A stretch of 64,000 nucleotides of DNA, from contig CANFVK010000002.1 in assembly GCA_947450475.1 (NCBI GenBank), positions 310,001 to 374,000 on the forward strand. The letters are read 5' to 3'. Made by a program: the position numbers and the translations under genes. Source of the stretch: Bacteriovoracaceae bacterium. Its GTDB lineage: Bacteria > Bdellovibrionota > Bacteriovoracia > Bacteriovoracales > Bacteriovoracaceae. The notes below the pieces were generated by a model, which was given only the letters and a program-made list of their open reading frames with translations, did not search any database and was not told where the DNA came from. Below, one piece after another: positions 42,952 through 50,991 of the stretch (position 1 is the first letter of the stretch; the number at the start of each line of letters is the position of its first letter).

Positions 42952-44334
42952 ATGATGAAAGGTGCTAAGAAAAATGTGTTAGAAGCTATTGGGCAGACTC
43001 CGATTGTCAAACTTAACAAAGTTACAGCAGGAGTGGATTCCGAAATTTATGTCAAACTTGAATTTATGAATCCTGGTGGTTCGAGCAAAGATCGTATTGG
43101 CGGATATATTATGGATCGGGCGATAAAAGCCGGAAAATTAAAACCAGGTGGTACTATAATCGAGGGCACTTCAGGTAATACAGGTGTTGGCTTGGCCATG
43201 TGGGCAGCCGTCAATGGCTACAAGTGCATTTTCGTCATGGCGGATAAGCAGTCTATCGAAAAAGTAAACAACCTAAAATCTTTTGGCGCCAAAGTTGTCG
43301 TGTGTCCGACTGATGTTGAGCCTGAAGATCCGCGCTCTTATTATTCTGTTTCGAAGCGATTGGCTGAAACGATACCTAATTCATACTATGTAAATCAATA
43401 TGATAACTTGTGGAATCGTGAAACTCACGTGGCGACAACAGGTCCAGAAATTTTTGAGCAAACACAAGGAGATTTTGATGTTTACATGGCCGGAGTCGGC
43501 ACAGGAGGCACCATTACCGGTGTTTCGATGTACCTTAAAACTAAAATGCCAAAACTTACTACGGTAGGAGTTGACGTCGAAGGCTCTATTGTCGCCCAGT
43601 TTGCTCGCACTGGAGATTTAAGTGGTGCCCGCTCTTATGTTATCGAAGGCATTGGTGAAGACTTCATACCTGAGAATTATGACTTTAAAGTTATTGATGA
43701 TTGGGTCGTCGTTGGTGACAAGGAATCCTTCATCATGACCAGAGCGCTTTTAAAGCAAGAAGGTATTTATACGGGGGGATCCGGCGGAGCCGCCGTTGTA
43801 GGTGCAATAAAATATGCCAAGACTTTAAAAGAGCCAAAAAAGATCTTGGTCGTTCTTCCTGATTCTGGAAATCGCTATGCTTCTAAAATTTTTAACGATG
43901 AATGGATGATGGGCAAAGGCTATATTGATTCTTCATTCAATGTTCTCATAAAAGATCTTCTTATTGACTTAGGAAAAGATAGAAAAGAAATTATTTCTAT
44001 TACTGATCATGCCACGATTGGTGATGCTGTTAAGTTGATGGAACAAAAAAGTGTGTCTCAACTTCCAATTATTGCCGAAGGGATCATCAAAGGTGTCGTT
44101 AGCGAAAATGGTTTGCTAAAGCCACTTTTTAATGGAGAATTTTCGCTTAGTGATTCAGTCTCCCTAGCCTACTCAAACAAATTTCGCCAAGTCGACATTA
44201 ATGATCTCCTTTCAAACGTTGCTGATTCTCTTTTAAAAAAAGAAGTTGTTCTGGTAACCGAGAAAGGCATATTGGTGAATATCCTATCTAACATTGATAT
44301 CCTTAACTTTATTTCGAAGAGAGAAAACATATGA
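42952..44334 (+). CDS. Cystathionine beta-synthase
   Basis: PLP enzyme that condenses homocysteine with serine to cystathionine. The N-terminal fold-type II domain has the PLP lysine in NPGGSSKDRIGG (near 45) and the phosphate loop EGTSGNTGVGLA (near 72-83). Residues about 335-460 form a CBS-domain pair (ATIGDAVKLMEQKSVSQLPI and the second copy), the S-adenosylmethionine-sensing module in the animal enzyme. The 460-aa length is that of a CBS-domain-containing bacterial CBS. The stop overlaps the next gene's ATG by 4 nt, so the two are coupled. Confidence 0.92.
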   Translation: MMKGAKKNVLEAIGQTPIVKLNKVTAGVDSEIYVKLEFMNPGGSSKDRIGGYIMDRAIKAGKLKPGGTIIEGTSGNTGVGLAMWAAVNGYKCIFVMADKQSIEKVNNLKSFGAKVVVCPTDVEPEDPRSYYSVSKRLAETIPNSYYVNQYDNLWNRETHVATTGPEIFEQTQGDFDVYMAGVGTGGTITGVSMYLKTKMPKLTTVGVDVEGSIVAQFARTGDLSGARSYVIEGIGEDFIPENYDFKVIDDWVVVGDKESFIMTRALLKQEGIYTGGSGGAAVVGAIKYAKTLKEPKKILVVLPDSGNRYASKIFNDEWMMGKGYIDSSFNVLIKDLLIDLGKDRKEIISITDHATIGDAVKLMEQKSVSQLPIIAEGIIKGVVSENGLLKPLFNGEFSLSDSVSLAYSNKFRQVDINDLLSNVADSLLKKEVVLVTEKGILVNILSNIDILNFISKRENI

Positions 44335-45512
44335 GCAAAAAAATATCCAATCATAAAAAATCAACGATTCAAGATATCGCCACAAGAGTTATCCATGTCG
44401 GTGGATACCCTGATAAAGAAACAGGGGCTATTATGCCTCCCATCTATCAAACATCGACTTATGTTCAGGATTCACCAGGTGTACACAAGGGTTATGAATA
44501 TACAAGATCCCACAATCCAACTCGGACGAGACTAGAAGAATGCTTAGCTTCACTTGAACAAGCCAAGCACTGCTGTGTCACTGCATCTGGATTATCTGCA
44601 GAAATGCTCATTATGCATTTACTCCCCGCTGGTTCAAATATTTTATGTGGTGATGATGTCTACGGCGGGACTTACCGTTTATTCACTACCGTTTTTCACA
44701 AAATGCACAATTTTAAATTCATTGATACAACAGATCCCAAGAAGGTCGAAAAAGCTGTCAAGGAATTCAAACCCGCATTGATTTGGCTAGAAACACCTAC
44801 GAATCCTTTATTGAAAATAACGGACATTCAAGCCGTCGCAACAATTGCTAAAAAAGCCAAAGCTTTAACTGTTGTAGATAATACTTTCATGAGTCCCATT
44901 TTTCAAAACCCACTAGTATTGGGAGCTGACTTTGTTTTGCATTCAATGACGAAATACATTAACGGCCATAGTGACGTGGTGGGCGGATGTATTATGTTAA
45001 ATAATGACCACTATCGAAAAGAATTATTTCGACTACAAAATTCAATCGGTCCAAGCCAGTCCCCCTTTGATTCTTGGTTAGTGCTTCGAGGAGTAAAAAC
45101 ACTTGCGATTAGAATGGCCGCTCATGAGAAAAATGCAATGAAGGTTGCAGAGTATCTAGAAAAGCATCCAAAAGTAGAGCGCGTTGTGTATCCAGGCTTA
45201 AAGTCTCATCCCCAATATGCCGTTGCCAAAAAACAAATGCTCGGTTTTGGGGGAATGATTACTTTCTTTTTAAAAGGTGATCTCAAAAAATCTAGCAAAT
45301 TTCTTTCCACCGTCAAATTATTTGCCCTTGCTGAAAGTTTAGGTGGAGTAGAAAGTTTAATTGAACATCCTGCGATTATGACTCACGCTTCAGTTCCCAA
45401 AAAAGTTCGTGAATCTATCGGATTAACCGACAACCTCATTCGCTTATCAGTTGGAATCGAAAATGTTCAGGATTTAATTGAGGATCTTGAATTAGCTTTC
45501 AAATCAGTTTAA
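44331..45512 (+). CDS. Cystathionine gamma-lyase / gamma-synthase family PLP enzyme
   Basis: PLP enzyme of the Cys/Met metabolism family. The PLP lysine is in SMTKYINGHSDVVGG (near 206), and YEYTRSHNPTRTRLE (near 60) and VDNTFMSPIFQNPL are family-typical. Length (393 aa) is normal. With cystathionine beta-synthase directly upstream it most likely cleaves cystathionine to cysteine (reverse transsulfuration) rather than synthesising it. Family sequence alone cannot exclude gamma-synthase. It closes the homocysteine-to-cysteine-to-gamma-glutamylcysteine run. A strong terminator follows. Confidence 0.92.
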   Translation: MSKKISNHKKSTIQDIATRVIHVGGYPDKETGAIMPPIYQTSTYVQDSPGVHKGYEYTRSHNPTRTRLEECLASLEQAKHCCVTASGLSAEMLIMHLLPAGSNILCGDDVYGGTYRLFTTVFHKMHNFKFIDTTDPKKVEKAVKEFKPALIWLETPTNPLLKITDIQAVATIAKKAKALTVVDNTFMSPIFQNPLVLGADFVLHSMTKYINGHSDVVGGCIMLNNDHYRKELFRLQNSIGPSQSPFDSWLVLRGVKTLAIRMAAHEKNAMKVAEYLEKHPKVERVVYPGLKSHPQYAVAKKQMLGFGGMITFFLKGDLKKSSKFLSTVKLFALAESLGGVESLIEHPAIMTHASVPKKVRESIGLTDNLIRLSVGIENVQDLIEDLELAFKSV

Positions 45513-45519
45513 AGACATA

Positions 45520-45561
45520 AAGACTTTTAGAAAAAAGCTCACAGCTATTTCTAAAAGTCTT
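45520..45561. terminator. Bidirectional terminator between convergent genes
   Basis: Perfect 14-bp stem AAGACTTTTAGAAA/TTTCTAAAAGTCTT with a 14-nt loop that holds an AGCT...AGCT palindrome. It lies 7 nt after the cystathionine lyase stop and contains the stop of the convergent gene at 45551. Its A/T-rich outer arms could serve as T-tracts for either direction. Confidence 0.75.
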
Positions 45562-46651
45562 CAGGCAACTGATAAATAATGCTTTGATCTATCTCCAAGA
45601 CAGACATGAACGCATCATAAATTAAAAAACTTCCTTTTTTATTTCTAGTTAGCTCAAAGAAAAATTCATTTACCAAATCTTTTGAATCCTTATCTTTGTT
45701 ACTTTGAAAAAAACTTTTGATAGTCAAATGGGGATTGAGCAACTCCCAGTTTTTCATTGCTCCCTCAGAAATGAGGTGAATCTTATCTCCAGGCTTTAGT
45801 TTCAATTTTAAATTTTGTCCAAAATGATAAAGTTCACCATCAATAAATAAAAAGCCCAATCCTTTGAGTTCAAAGAATGATTGTAAGTTTTTCAAGTTCA
45901 TTTTCATTAGGCAATAGGTCAGTTCTGCCTTATTTTCTTGAGCATGAAAGCTTATAATTTTCTGAAACTGCTCAAGAAAACTATCAGAAGCATCAACTAG
46001 TTTTTTTTCTTTTTGTAATTCGATTTCTGAAATTATCATTGAAGTCAGCAGGTATGAATTGCTTCCCAATTGCATAAAGAAAAGTTCGTTCTCATTTTGA
46101 AAAACATCAAAAAACTCCCCGCCACTTTTCTCTCCCGCCATAAACTTGCTAGTTAGAGTTATGCCTTTGTACTTATCCATTCTAATCTTTACAAACCGAT
46201 CATGAAGATCTCTAACCCGCAATAATTCATTTTTGGTGTAATCTAAAATCTTTTCCAAATCTGCCAATAAACTTTGTATTCCTGATTTTGGCTCATGAAA
46301 ATTTTGAAGTAGATAATTTTTTAAAAGTGGAATGTTATATTCTATTTCTTGAGAAATATCTAAAAACCCAAAGATGTTTGAAAAAAAATCCTTAAGTTCA
46401 GTAACAACCTTATAATCCTTCCTGGCATTTAGCCCAATAATAATCTTTTTATCTCGGCGACCAATGAGATTTTTTATTTTATCTAGTTGCTCAATTTCTA
46501 AAAGAACAATGACCGGTGACTGCAAATAAACACCTGCTTCTTCCCAATCAATAAATTGAACTTCAGCATCAACGTTTGCAGCAAGTTTTTTAAAATAGTT
46601 TTCGAGACTAGCAGCTTTATTTTGTCCGCTTAGGCATTGTATGACTTTCAT
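45551..46651 (-). CDS. Degenerate SpoIIE-like protein with receiver-like N-terminus
   Basis: 366-aa cytoplasmic protein. Residues 1-115 have the alternating layout of a receiver domain but lack a clear phosphoacceptor Asp. A helical linker follows. From about 160 the C-terminus resembles the SpoIIE/PP2C group: AGEKSGGEFFDVFQNENELFFMQLG corresponds to GGDFYDV...L.DgrlfflIgDVsGHG, but the GDxSGHG metal-binding block is altered to LGSNSYLL. Later GDKIHLISEGAM echoes the family's LLYTDGL. Phosphatase activity is doubtful. It is divergent from the HD-GYP gene at 46869. Confidence 0.5.
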   Translation of the reverse strand: MKVIQCLSGQNKAASLENYFKKLAANVDAEVQFIDWEEAGVYLQSPVIVLLEIEQLDKIKNLIGRRDKKIIIGLNARKDYKVVTELKDFFSNIFGFLDISQEIEYNIPLLKNYLLQNFHEPKSGIQSLLADLEKILDYTKNELLRVRDLHDRFVKIRMDKYKGITLTSKFMAGEKSGGEFFDVFQNENELFFMQLGSNSYLLTSMIISEIELQKEKKLVDASDSFLEQFQKIISFHAQENKAELTYCLMKMNLKNLQSFFELKGLGFLFIDGELYHFGQNLKLKLKPGDKIHLISEGAMKNWELLNPHLTIKSFFQSNKDKDSKDLVNEFFFELTRNKKGSFLIYDAFMSVLEIDQSIIYQLPEDF

Positions 46652-46868
46652 GACTTTCCTCTTTAGTAGAACATATTTTAAAAGAAGGTAGAAAAAATAG
46701 GTATTTAAAAATAAATTGCCTCCTTATTTAGGCACTTCACCTATAGCTGACTATTTTTATCCCTTTGAATTTAAATGAAATAAGAAATCTACCTAAAGTC
46801 ACACCTCTACCTAGCCGATACTGAATCAATGAGGTTGTGAATATTTCTCTGAGTGGACAAAGAAACTA

Positions 46869-47612
46869 ATGACAAAAAAGAACAACTTATACCTTTTACC
46901 GGTATTGAAGGAAAATCGTGATCGACTCTTGAGAAATTCTCAGGTTGATGAGACTGTAACTTCAGTCGCTCATTCACAGATAGATAAAGATCACATTTCA
47001 TTAGTTGTGAGAAGCCTTCTTGCCGCTCTCAAATGTAAAGATGACTACACCTGGGGACATTCCTTAAGAGTTGCCTTTTTTTGCAATTCTGTCGGAAAGG
47101 AAATGGGTTTTTCAGACCAGGAACTTTTTGAATTAGAAGTCTCAGCTCTCTTCCATGACGTTGGCAAGATTGGTGTGCCAGATTCTGTATTAATGAAACC
47201 ATCGCGATTAACAGATGAAGAGTTCCTTGAAATGAAACTTCATCCAAGTAAGTCTTATGAAATCCTCAAAGAATTTCCAAATTTCAAGGCCATGGCGTTA
47301 AATGCCAAACACCATCATGAGCGTTTCGATGGCCGAGGATATCCAGATGCACTTAAGGCTCAAGACATTCCACTTTTTTCAAGAATCATATTAATCTCAG
47401 ACACTTTCGATGCCATGACTTCAACACGTCCTTATCGTAAAGGACTTCCTTATGAAGTGGCTTTCGCCGAATTAAGAGAATTTGCTGGAACTCAGTTTGA
47501 CCCAATGATTGTAGAAAAATTTATTGCCTGCATGTCAAAAGAGCAGAATAAAAACTCTGAAACTTTTAATCTACAAATCATACAAGGTGAATTTAAGAAA
47601 GATGCTGCCTAG
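46869..47612 (+). CDS. HD-GYP domain cyclic-di-GMP phosphodiesterase-type protein
   Basis: 247-aa protein, almost all one HD-GYP domain (about 43-235), the type that hydrolyses cyclic-di-GMP. Metal-binding residues are present: H64 in GHSLRV, H96-D97 in LFHDVGKIG, HHHERFDGRGYP, and the later DTFDAMTS. The signature is GRGYP in place of GxGYP. The N-terminal 42 residues hold no sensory domain, so activity is probably set by a partner. The convergent TM protein ends 5 nt away. No diguanylate cyclase is nearby. Confidence 0.92.
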   Translation: MTKKNNLYLLPVLKENRDRLLRNSQVDETVTSVAHSQIDKDHISLVVRSLLAALKCKDDYTWGHSLRVAFFCNSVGKEMGFSDQELFELEVSALFHDVGKIGVPDSVLMKPSRLTDEEFLEMKLHPSKSYEILKEFPNFKAMALNAKHHHERFDGRGYPDALKAQDIPLFSRIILISDTFDAMTSTRPYRKGLPYEVAFAELREFAGTQFDPMIVEKFIACMSKEQNKNSETFNLQIIQGEFKKDAA

Positions 47613-47617
47613 TTCAA

Positions 47618-48496
47618 TTAATGGCAAAAAGTTGTTGGCACACTTGTAGAGACATTATATTTTTGCACAACGCCACAATCATCATCAGAATTATAAATAT
47701 TAGAAACCGCACATTCAATGGCTTTGCCGTGAGATTTATTCCACTTCATATTTTTGTTGCATTCCACATAAGCCGCTTTATCGACACAAACCCAATAACC
47801 ATCTTTGCAATTATAAACAAGACCTCTGCCTAGCTGATCATAAGCAGGTGGAGGAGTATATACATCATCCTCAACTATTTTTTCTTCTAGCTTGCTTGGC
47901 GCTTTTGCTGAATTTTCTTTCTCTACTTTTTCTTGACCATCAATTTTGTCGAGCAATTTATCGAGATTTTCATCATTTTTTTTCTCTGATGATTTACTTT
48001 CACCTACATCTTTTTTTATTTCTTCGACCTTCGTTACAATTTCCTCAGCAGGTTTTTCTGCGACTACTTCTTCTTTGGGCTTTTCGGCGATATTTATATT
48101 TTCAATTGGAGCAGCAACGGCTGGCTCTGGTGGCTTAGTCTCAGCCAAATCTTTTGGAGCAGTTACCTCGGCATCTTTTTTGGGAGACTCCGCAACAGGT
48201 TTGTTAACTGTTTTGTCATTGGGAGCTTTCTTTTTTTTATTCTTTTTATTAATTTTGACGTTGGTTGCAACGACTGGAGGCTGATCATTGCTAAGAAAGA
48301 ATTGATCTACTGCTAAATAACCAATGCCTATAACTACTGCCACCCTGATAAGCATGCTAATTTGTTTGTTGGGGCCAGTCTTAGAGTTTTTGGCATTATC
48401 TGATGAGTCGTGACTATTGTCTGAGTCTTCGTCAGAATCATCTTCGTCACGATTTTTTTTTGAACCTTTAAAGCCGGAAGTTAATTTATCAAACAT
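47618..48496 (-). CDS. Single-pass membrane protein with Lys/Glu/Pro linker and Cys-rich C-terminal domain
   Basis: 292-aa protein of unknown function. The track start is 63 codons too early and lies opposite the aldolase gene. The ATG at 48496 (MFDKLTSGFKGSKKNRD) is the credible start. An acidic, Ser-rich N-tail is cytoplasmic, one membrane helix follows at about 50-68 (LIRVAVVIGIGYLAVDQFFL), then about 140 residues of low-complexity Lys/Glu/Pro/Ala. A folded C-terminal domain of about 75 residues holds at least six Cys (YNCKDGYWVCVDKAAYVEC). The architecture suggests a periplasm-spanning protein with a disulfide-rich binding module. It starts only 25 bp from the divergent aldolase gene. Confidence 0.6.
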   Translation of the reverse strand: MFDKLTSGFKGSKKNRDEDDSDEDSDNSHDSSDNAKNSKTGPNKQISMLIRVAVVIGIGYLAVDQFFLSNDQPPVVATNVKINKKNKKKKAPNDKTVNKPVAESPKKDAEVTAPKDLAETKPPEPAVAAPIENINIAEKPKEEVVAEKPAEEIVTKVEEIKKDVGESKSSEKKNDENLDKLLDKIDGQEKVEKENSAKAPSKLEEKIVEDDVYTPPPAYDQLGRGLVYNCKDGYWVCVDKAAYVECNKNMKWNKSHGKAIECAVSNIYNSDDDCGVVQKYNVSTSVPTTFCH

Positions 48497-48521
48497 ATAA
48501 CTTTGATTATAATGGATTTTT

Positions 48522-49169
48522 ATGAAAGTAATAGATGATGGTGTAATCAAATATGACCGGTCAAATTTTTCCCAAACTGACCCGATAGATTTAGTTGAGT
48601 ATTGCGATCTTGAAAAATGGCGCAAGAATCTTTTTGAACTAAATTTAATAGGCGAATATAAAGAACAAGCTGTGGGCTTTGGCAATCTTTCCCAGGTTTA
48701 TAACTATCAAAACTACCATTACTCTCCCTATCCTCAATTTGTGATTACTGGAACTCAAACTGGAAAGTATCCTGTGCTTGATGGACGCCATTACACCAGG
48801 GTGCTTGATTATGAGATTAGTAAACTTAAAATAAAAATGATGGGGGTCATCGAAGCCTCTAGCGAAGCTCTAACTCATGCCGCGATTTATGCCAGTAATA
48901 ATAAAATAAAAGTTGTTTTTCATATTCATTCCAATCAAATTTGGCAAGGAATGATAGATGATTGTGCTGATTTTACCGCGCATGACATACCCTACGGAAC
49001 TATTGAGATGGCGCGGGCCACTCAAGACTGCATTCTAAATAAAAGTGCGGGAGCCTTTTGCATGCATGGTCACGAAGATGGAATTGTTGCTTATGGTAGA
49101 GACTTAGATGAAGTAGGTAAAATTATCCTTAACCTTTATGAAAGATACATTGGCTTAAAAAAAGATTGA
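48522..49169 (+). CDS. Class II aldolase/adducin-family protein
   Basis: 215-aa cytoplasmic protein of the class II aldolase fold. The motifs are GFGNLSQVYN (substrate-binding loop), VITGTQTGKYPVL, HIHSNQIW with zinc-ligand histidines, and GAFCMHGHEDGIVAYG (third His region). Length is typical for fuculose- or ribulose-phosphate-aldolase-like proteins. The substrate is unknown and no sugar genes adjoin it. It starts 25 bp from the divergent TM gene and overlaps the convergent ATP-grasp gene by 34 nt at the 3' ends. Confidence 0.75.
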   Translation: MKVIDDGVIKYDRSNFSQTDPIDLVEYCDLEKWRKNLFELNLIGEYKEQAVGFGNLSQVYNYQNYHYSPYPQFVITGTQTGKYPVLDGRHYTRVLDYEISKLKIKMMGVIEASSEALTHAAIYASNNKIKVVFHIHSNQIWQGMIDDCADFTAHDIPYGTIEMARATQDCILNKSAGAFCMHGHEDGIVAYGRDLDEVGKIILNLYERYIGLKKD

Positions 49170-50155
49170 AAATGTCCCCCCAGCGGTGAAATCCTAACCC
49201 AATGTGAATCCAGGGAACTCGATTTTAATTCTTTTTTTGTAAAAATTCTCCATTCTAAAAAATCTGCCTCTGGAAATTTATTGGCTAAAGAATCAATAAC
49301 AAGTCCCATTGTCTTTCGATAATTCACCTCAACTAAGGGATACAATTTAAAACAATCGTTCTCTTGATAAACAAAAGAATCAATTTGAATATTACCAGTT
49401 GCACCCGCTTCAAGATAAAGATTGGCGATTTTATTCATTGTGACGATAAGCTCGGCTAATTCGTAATCATATTTATGCTTTATATATTTTTTAAACTTAT
49501 CTACACTACTGGCTCCAGCACCGCCGCGAAAAGTACCTTTTTGAGAATTAAAATTTTCGACAATAAAAAAATTTTTTATCTTTCCTTGCTCTACTATAAA
49601 AGTTGTACCTAAATCAAAGATTCGTTCATAAACTGGCTCTAATAGAACATCCTCATGCAGGTAACTTGAAAGTTCTTCTTCTTTGATTTCATTGGTAGAA
49701 AATAAATAGTGTCCTATTCCACTAAAACTGTGAGGATGCTTGATAATCCACTTTTTAATTTGGGGATAAAGCTTGAGGTGAGATTTTAATTGAGTTATAT
49801 CATTTACAATGGCTCCTGAAAAAAATCCCCAACCGTGTTTTTTAGCTATTTCTGCCGATGTAATTTTTGAATTTAATTTTTTTTCCAGCTCCTTATCATT
49901 TCGAAGGCCCCACCAATAAGAAAAAGTTGTAGCCTGTGGATTAAAACTTGGAATACTAAACCCCAACAACTTAAGTTGCTCTAGGTACTTAGTATCATAA
50001 TCTTTTACATTTTTTAAGATGGCTTCTTCCCGATTAATCAAAAAGAAAACATATTCAAATTCACTAATTATTTTTTTTGAAGAGGCTGAAAGTTCATCAT
50101 AATTTTTTTCAAAAAGCCAAGATTCGTAATCAAGATCAACTTTATAAAATTTCAT
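49136..50155 (-). CDS. ATP-grasp-like ligase-family protein, third gene of the helicase operon
   Basis: 339-aa cytoplasmic protein. The layout is that of an ATP-grasp enzyme: KHPHSFSGIGHYLF near 133 (ATP-phosphate loop region), LLEPVYERIFDLGTTFIVEQGKI (near 175-200), and DSFVYQ...LYPLVEVNYRKTMG (near 260-278), where ExN supplies Mg2+ ligands. The family ligates carboxylates to amines or thiols with ATP. The N-terminal domain is unrecognised. It begins 7 nt after the DUF455 gene and forms an operon with it and the Suv3-like helicase. The substrate is unknown. Confidence 0.65.
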   Translation of the reverse strand: MKFYKVDLDYESWLFEKNYDELSASSKKIISEFEYVFFLINREEAILKNVKDYDTKYLEQLKLLGFSIPSFNPQATTFSYWWGLRNDKELEKKLNSKITSAEIAKKHGWGFFSGAIVNDITQLKSHLKLYPQIKKWIIKHPHSFSGIGHYLFSTNEIKEEELSSYLHEDVLLEPVYERIFDLGTTFIVEQGKIKNFFIVENFNSQKGTFRGGAGASSVDKFKKYIKHKYDYELAELIVTMNKIANLYLEAGATGNIQIDSFVYQENDCFKLYPLVEVNYRKTMGLVIDSLANKFPEADFLEWRIFTKKELKSSSLDSHWVRISPLGGHFQSFFKPMYLS

Positions 50156-50162
50156 GAACTGG

Positions 50163-50981
50163 TTACCAATTTTTACGATTAGTCACTTTAAAATCGTCCC
50201 TAAAAGATTCAAGTTGTTCTACAAACTCAATCTCTAGTCCTGCCCTAAGTCGAGAACTTTTGTCAAAATGAATCCCTTTTGAACGCGCAGGTGTCATCAC
50301 TCCAGGAAGATGATCAACAAAATAAGTCCAAAGTGCCTTTTCTCCTCTCCATTGATTCAACCAATGTGCACCTAAGGCTACATGGGATATCTCATCTTCA
50401 AAGACTATTTTCATAATATTGGCAGTTTCAAGATCTTCAACTTGCCTGAAGGCTCTTTCATAAAACTGAGCAAAATCCAAATTAGCCGATTCGAATGTAA
50501 GCGCCATCGCTGAATAAAACTGGGAAGGGGTTTTCAATTTCTCCATTGATCTCCAGAAGAAATCGTTTAATGGAAACTCACCAAATTCTACTCCAAAATC
50601 ATTCATGCGCTTTAGGTACAACCGAAGATGCTTTTGTTCGTCCTGAATGGTTTTAATAAGTCCTTTCTTGAATAAGTTGGAATCTTTTAAATCATCTGGG
50701 TAAATCAATAAAGCAGCTGACATCATTTCAATTGCCAAAAGTTCATGATTGGCAAAAAAATGTAAAGCCAGTGCTCTTTTTTCAATCAGATGAAAACTAC
50801 TGCTCTTGGGAAATTTTATTTGCTCATTATTAAACTTTAGTTTTTTGGTTCGTCCAGGATTAGTTGGAAGCTCGAATTGTTTGAATGGGACAGATAAATC
50901 TAAATTTTTAGCAGAAAATAATTTATCTTCTAAATTCTCTCCCTCCAAAAGAAGTCGAGCGTATTCCTGATAATTCATCAT
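50163..50981 (-). CDS. DUF455 ferritin-like protein
   Basis: Ferritin-like four-helix protein of the DUF455 group, probably a di-iron or other metal-binding protein. Candidate ligands are in NHELLAIEMM, DEQKHLRLYL, ALTFESANLDFAQF and FEDEISHVALGAHWL, giving the paired E/ExxH pattern of the fold. The track start lies 80 codons inside the helicase frame. I use the ATG at 50981 (or 50978), 10 nt after the helicase stop, which gives 272 aa, a normal family length. In MiaE, a related fold hydroxylates a tRNA modification. The helicase partner makes an RNA-linked role worth testing. Confidence 0.75.
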   Translation of the reverse strand: MMNYQEYARLLLEGENLEDKLFSAKNLDLSVPFKQFELPTNPGRTKKLKFNNEQIKFPKSSSFHLIEKRALALHFFANHELLAIEMMSAALLIYPDDLKDSNLFKKGLIKTIQDEQKHLRLYLKRMNDFGVEFGEFPLNDFFWRSMEKLKTPSQFYSAMALTFESANLDFAQFYERAFRQVEDLETANIMKIVFEDEISHVALGAHWLNQWRGEKALWTYFVDHLPGVMTPARSKGIHFDKSSRLRAGLEIEFVEQLESFRDDFKVTNRKNW

Positions 50982-50991
50982 AAATAATTTT

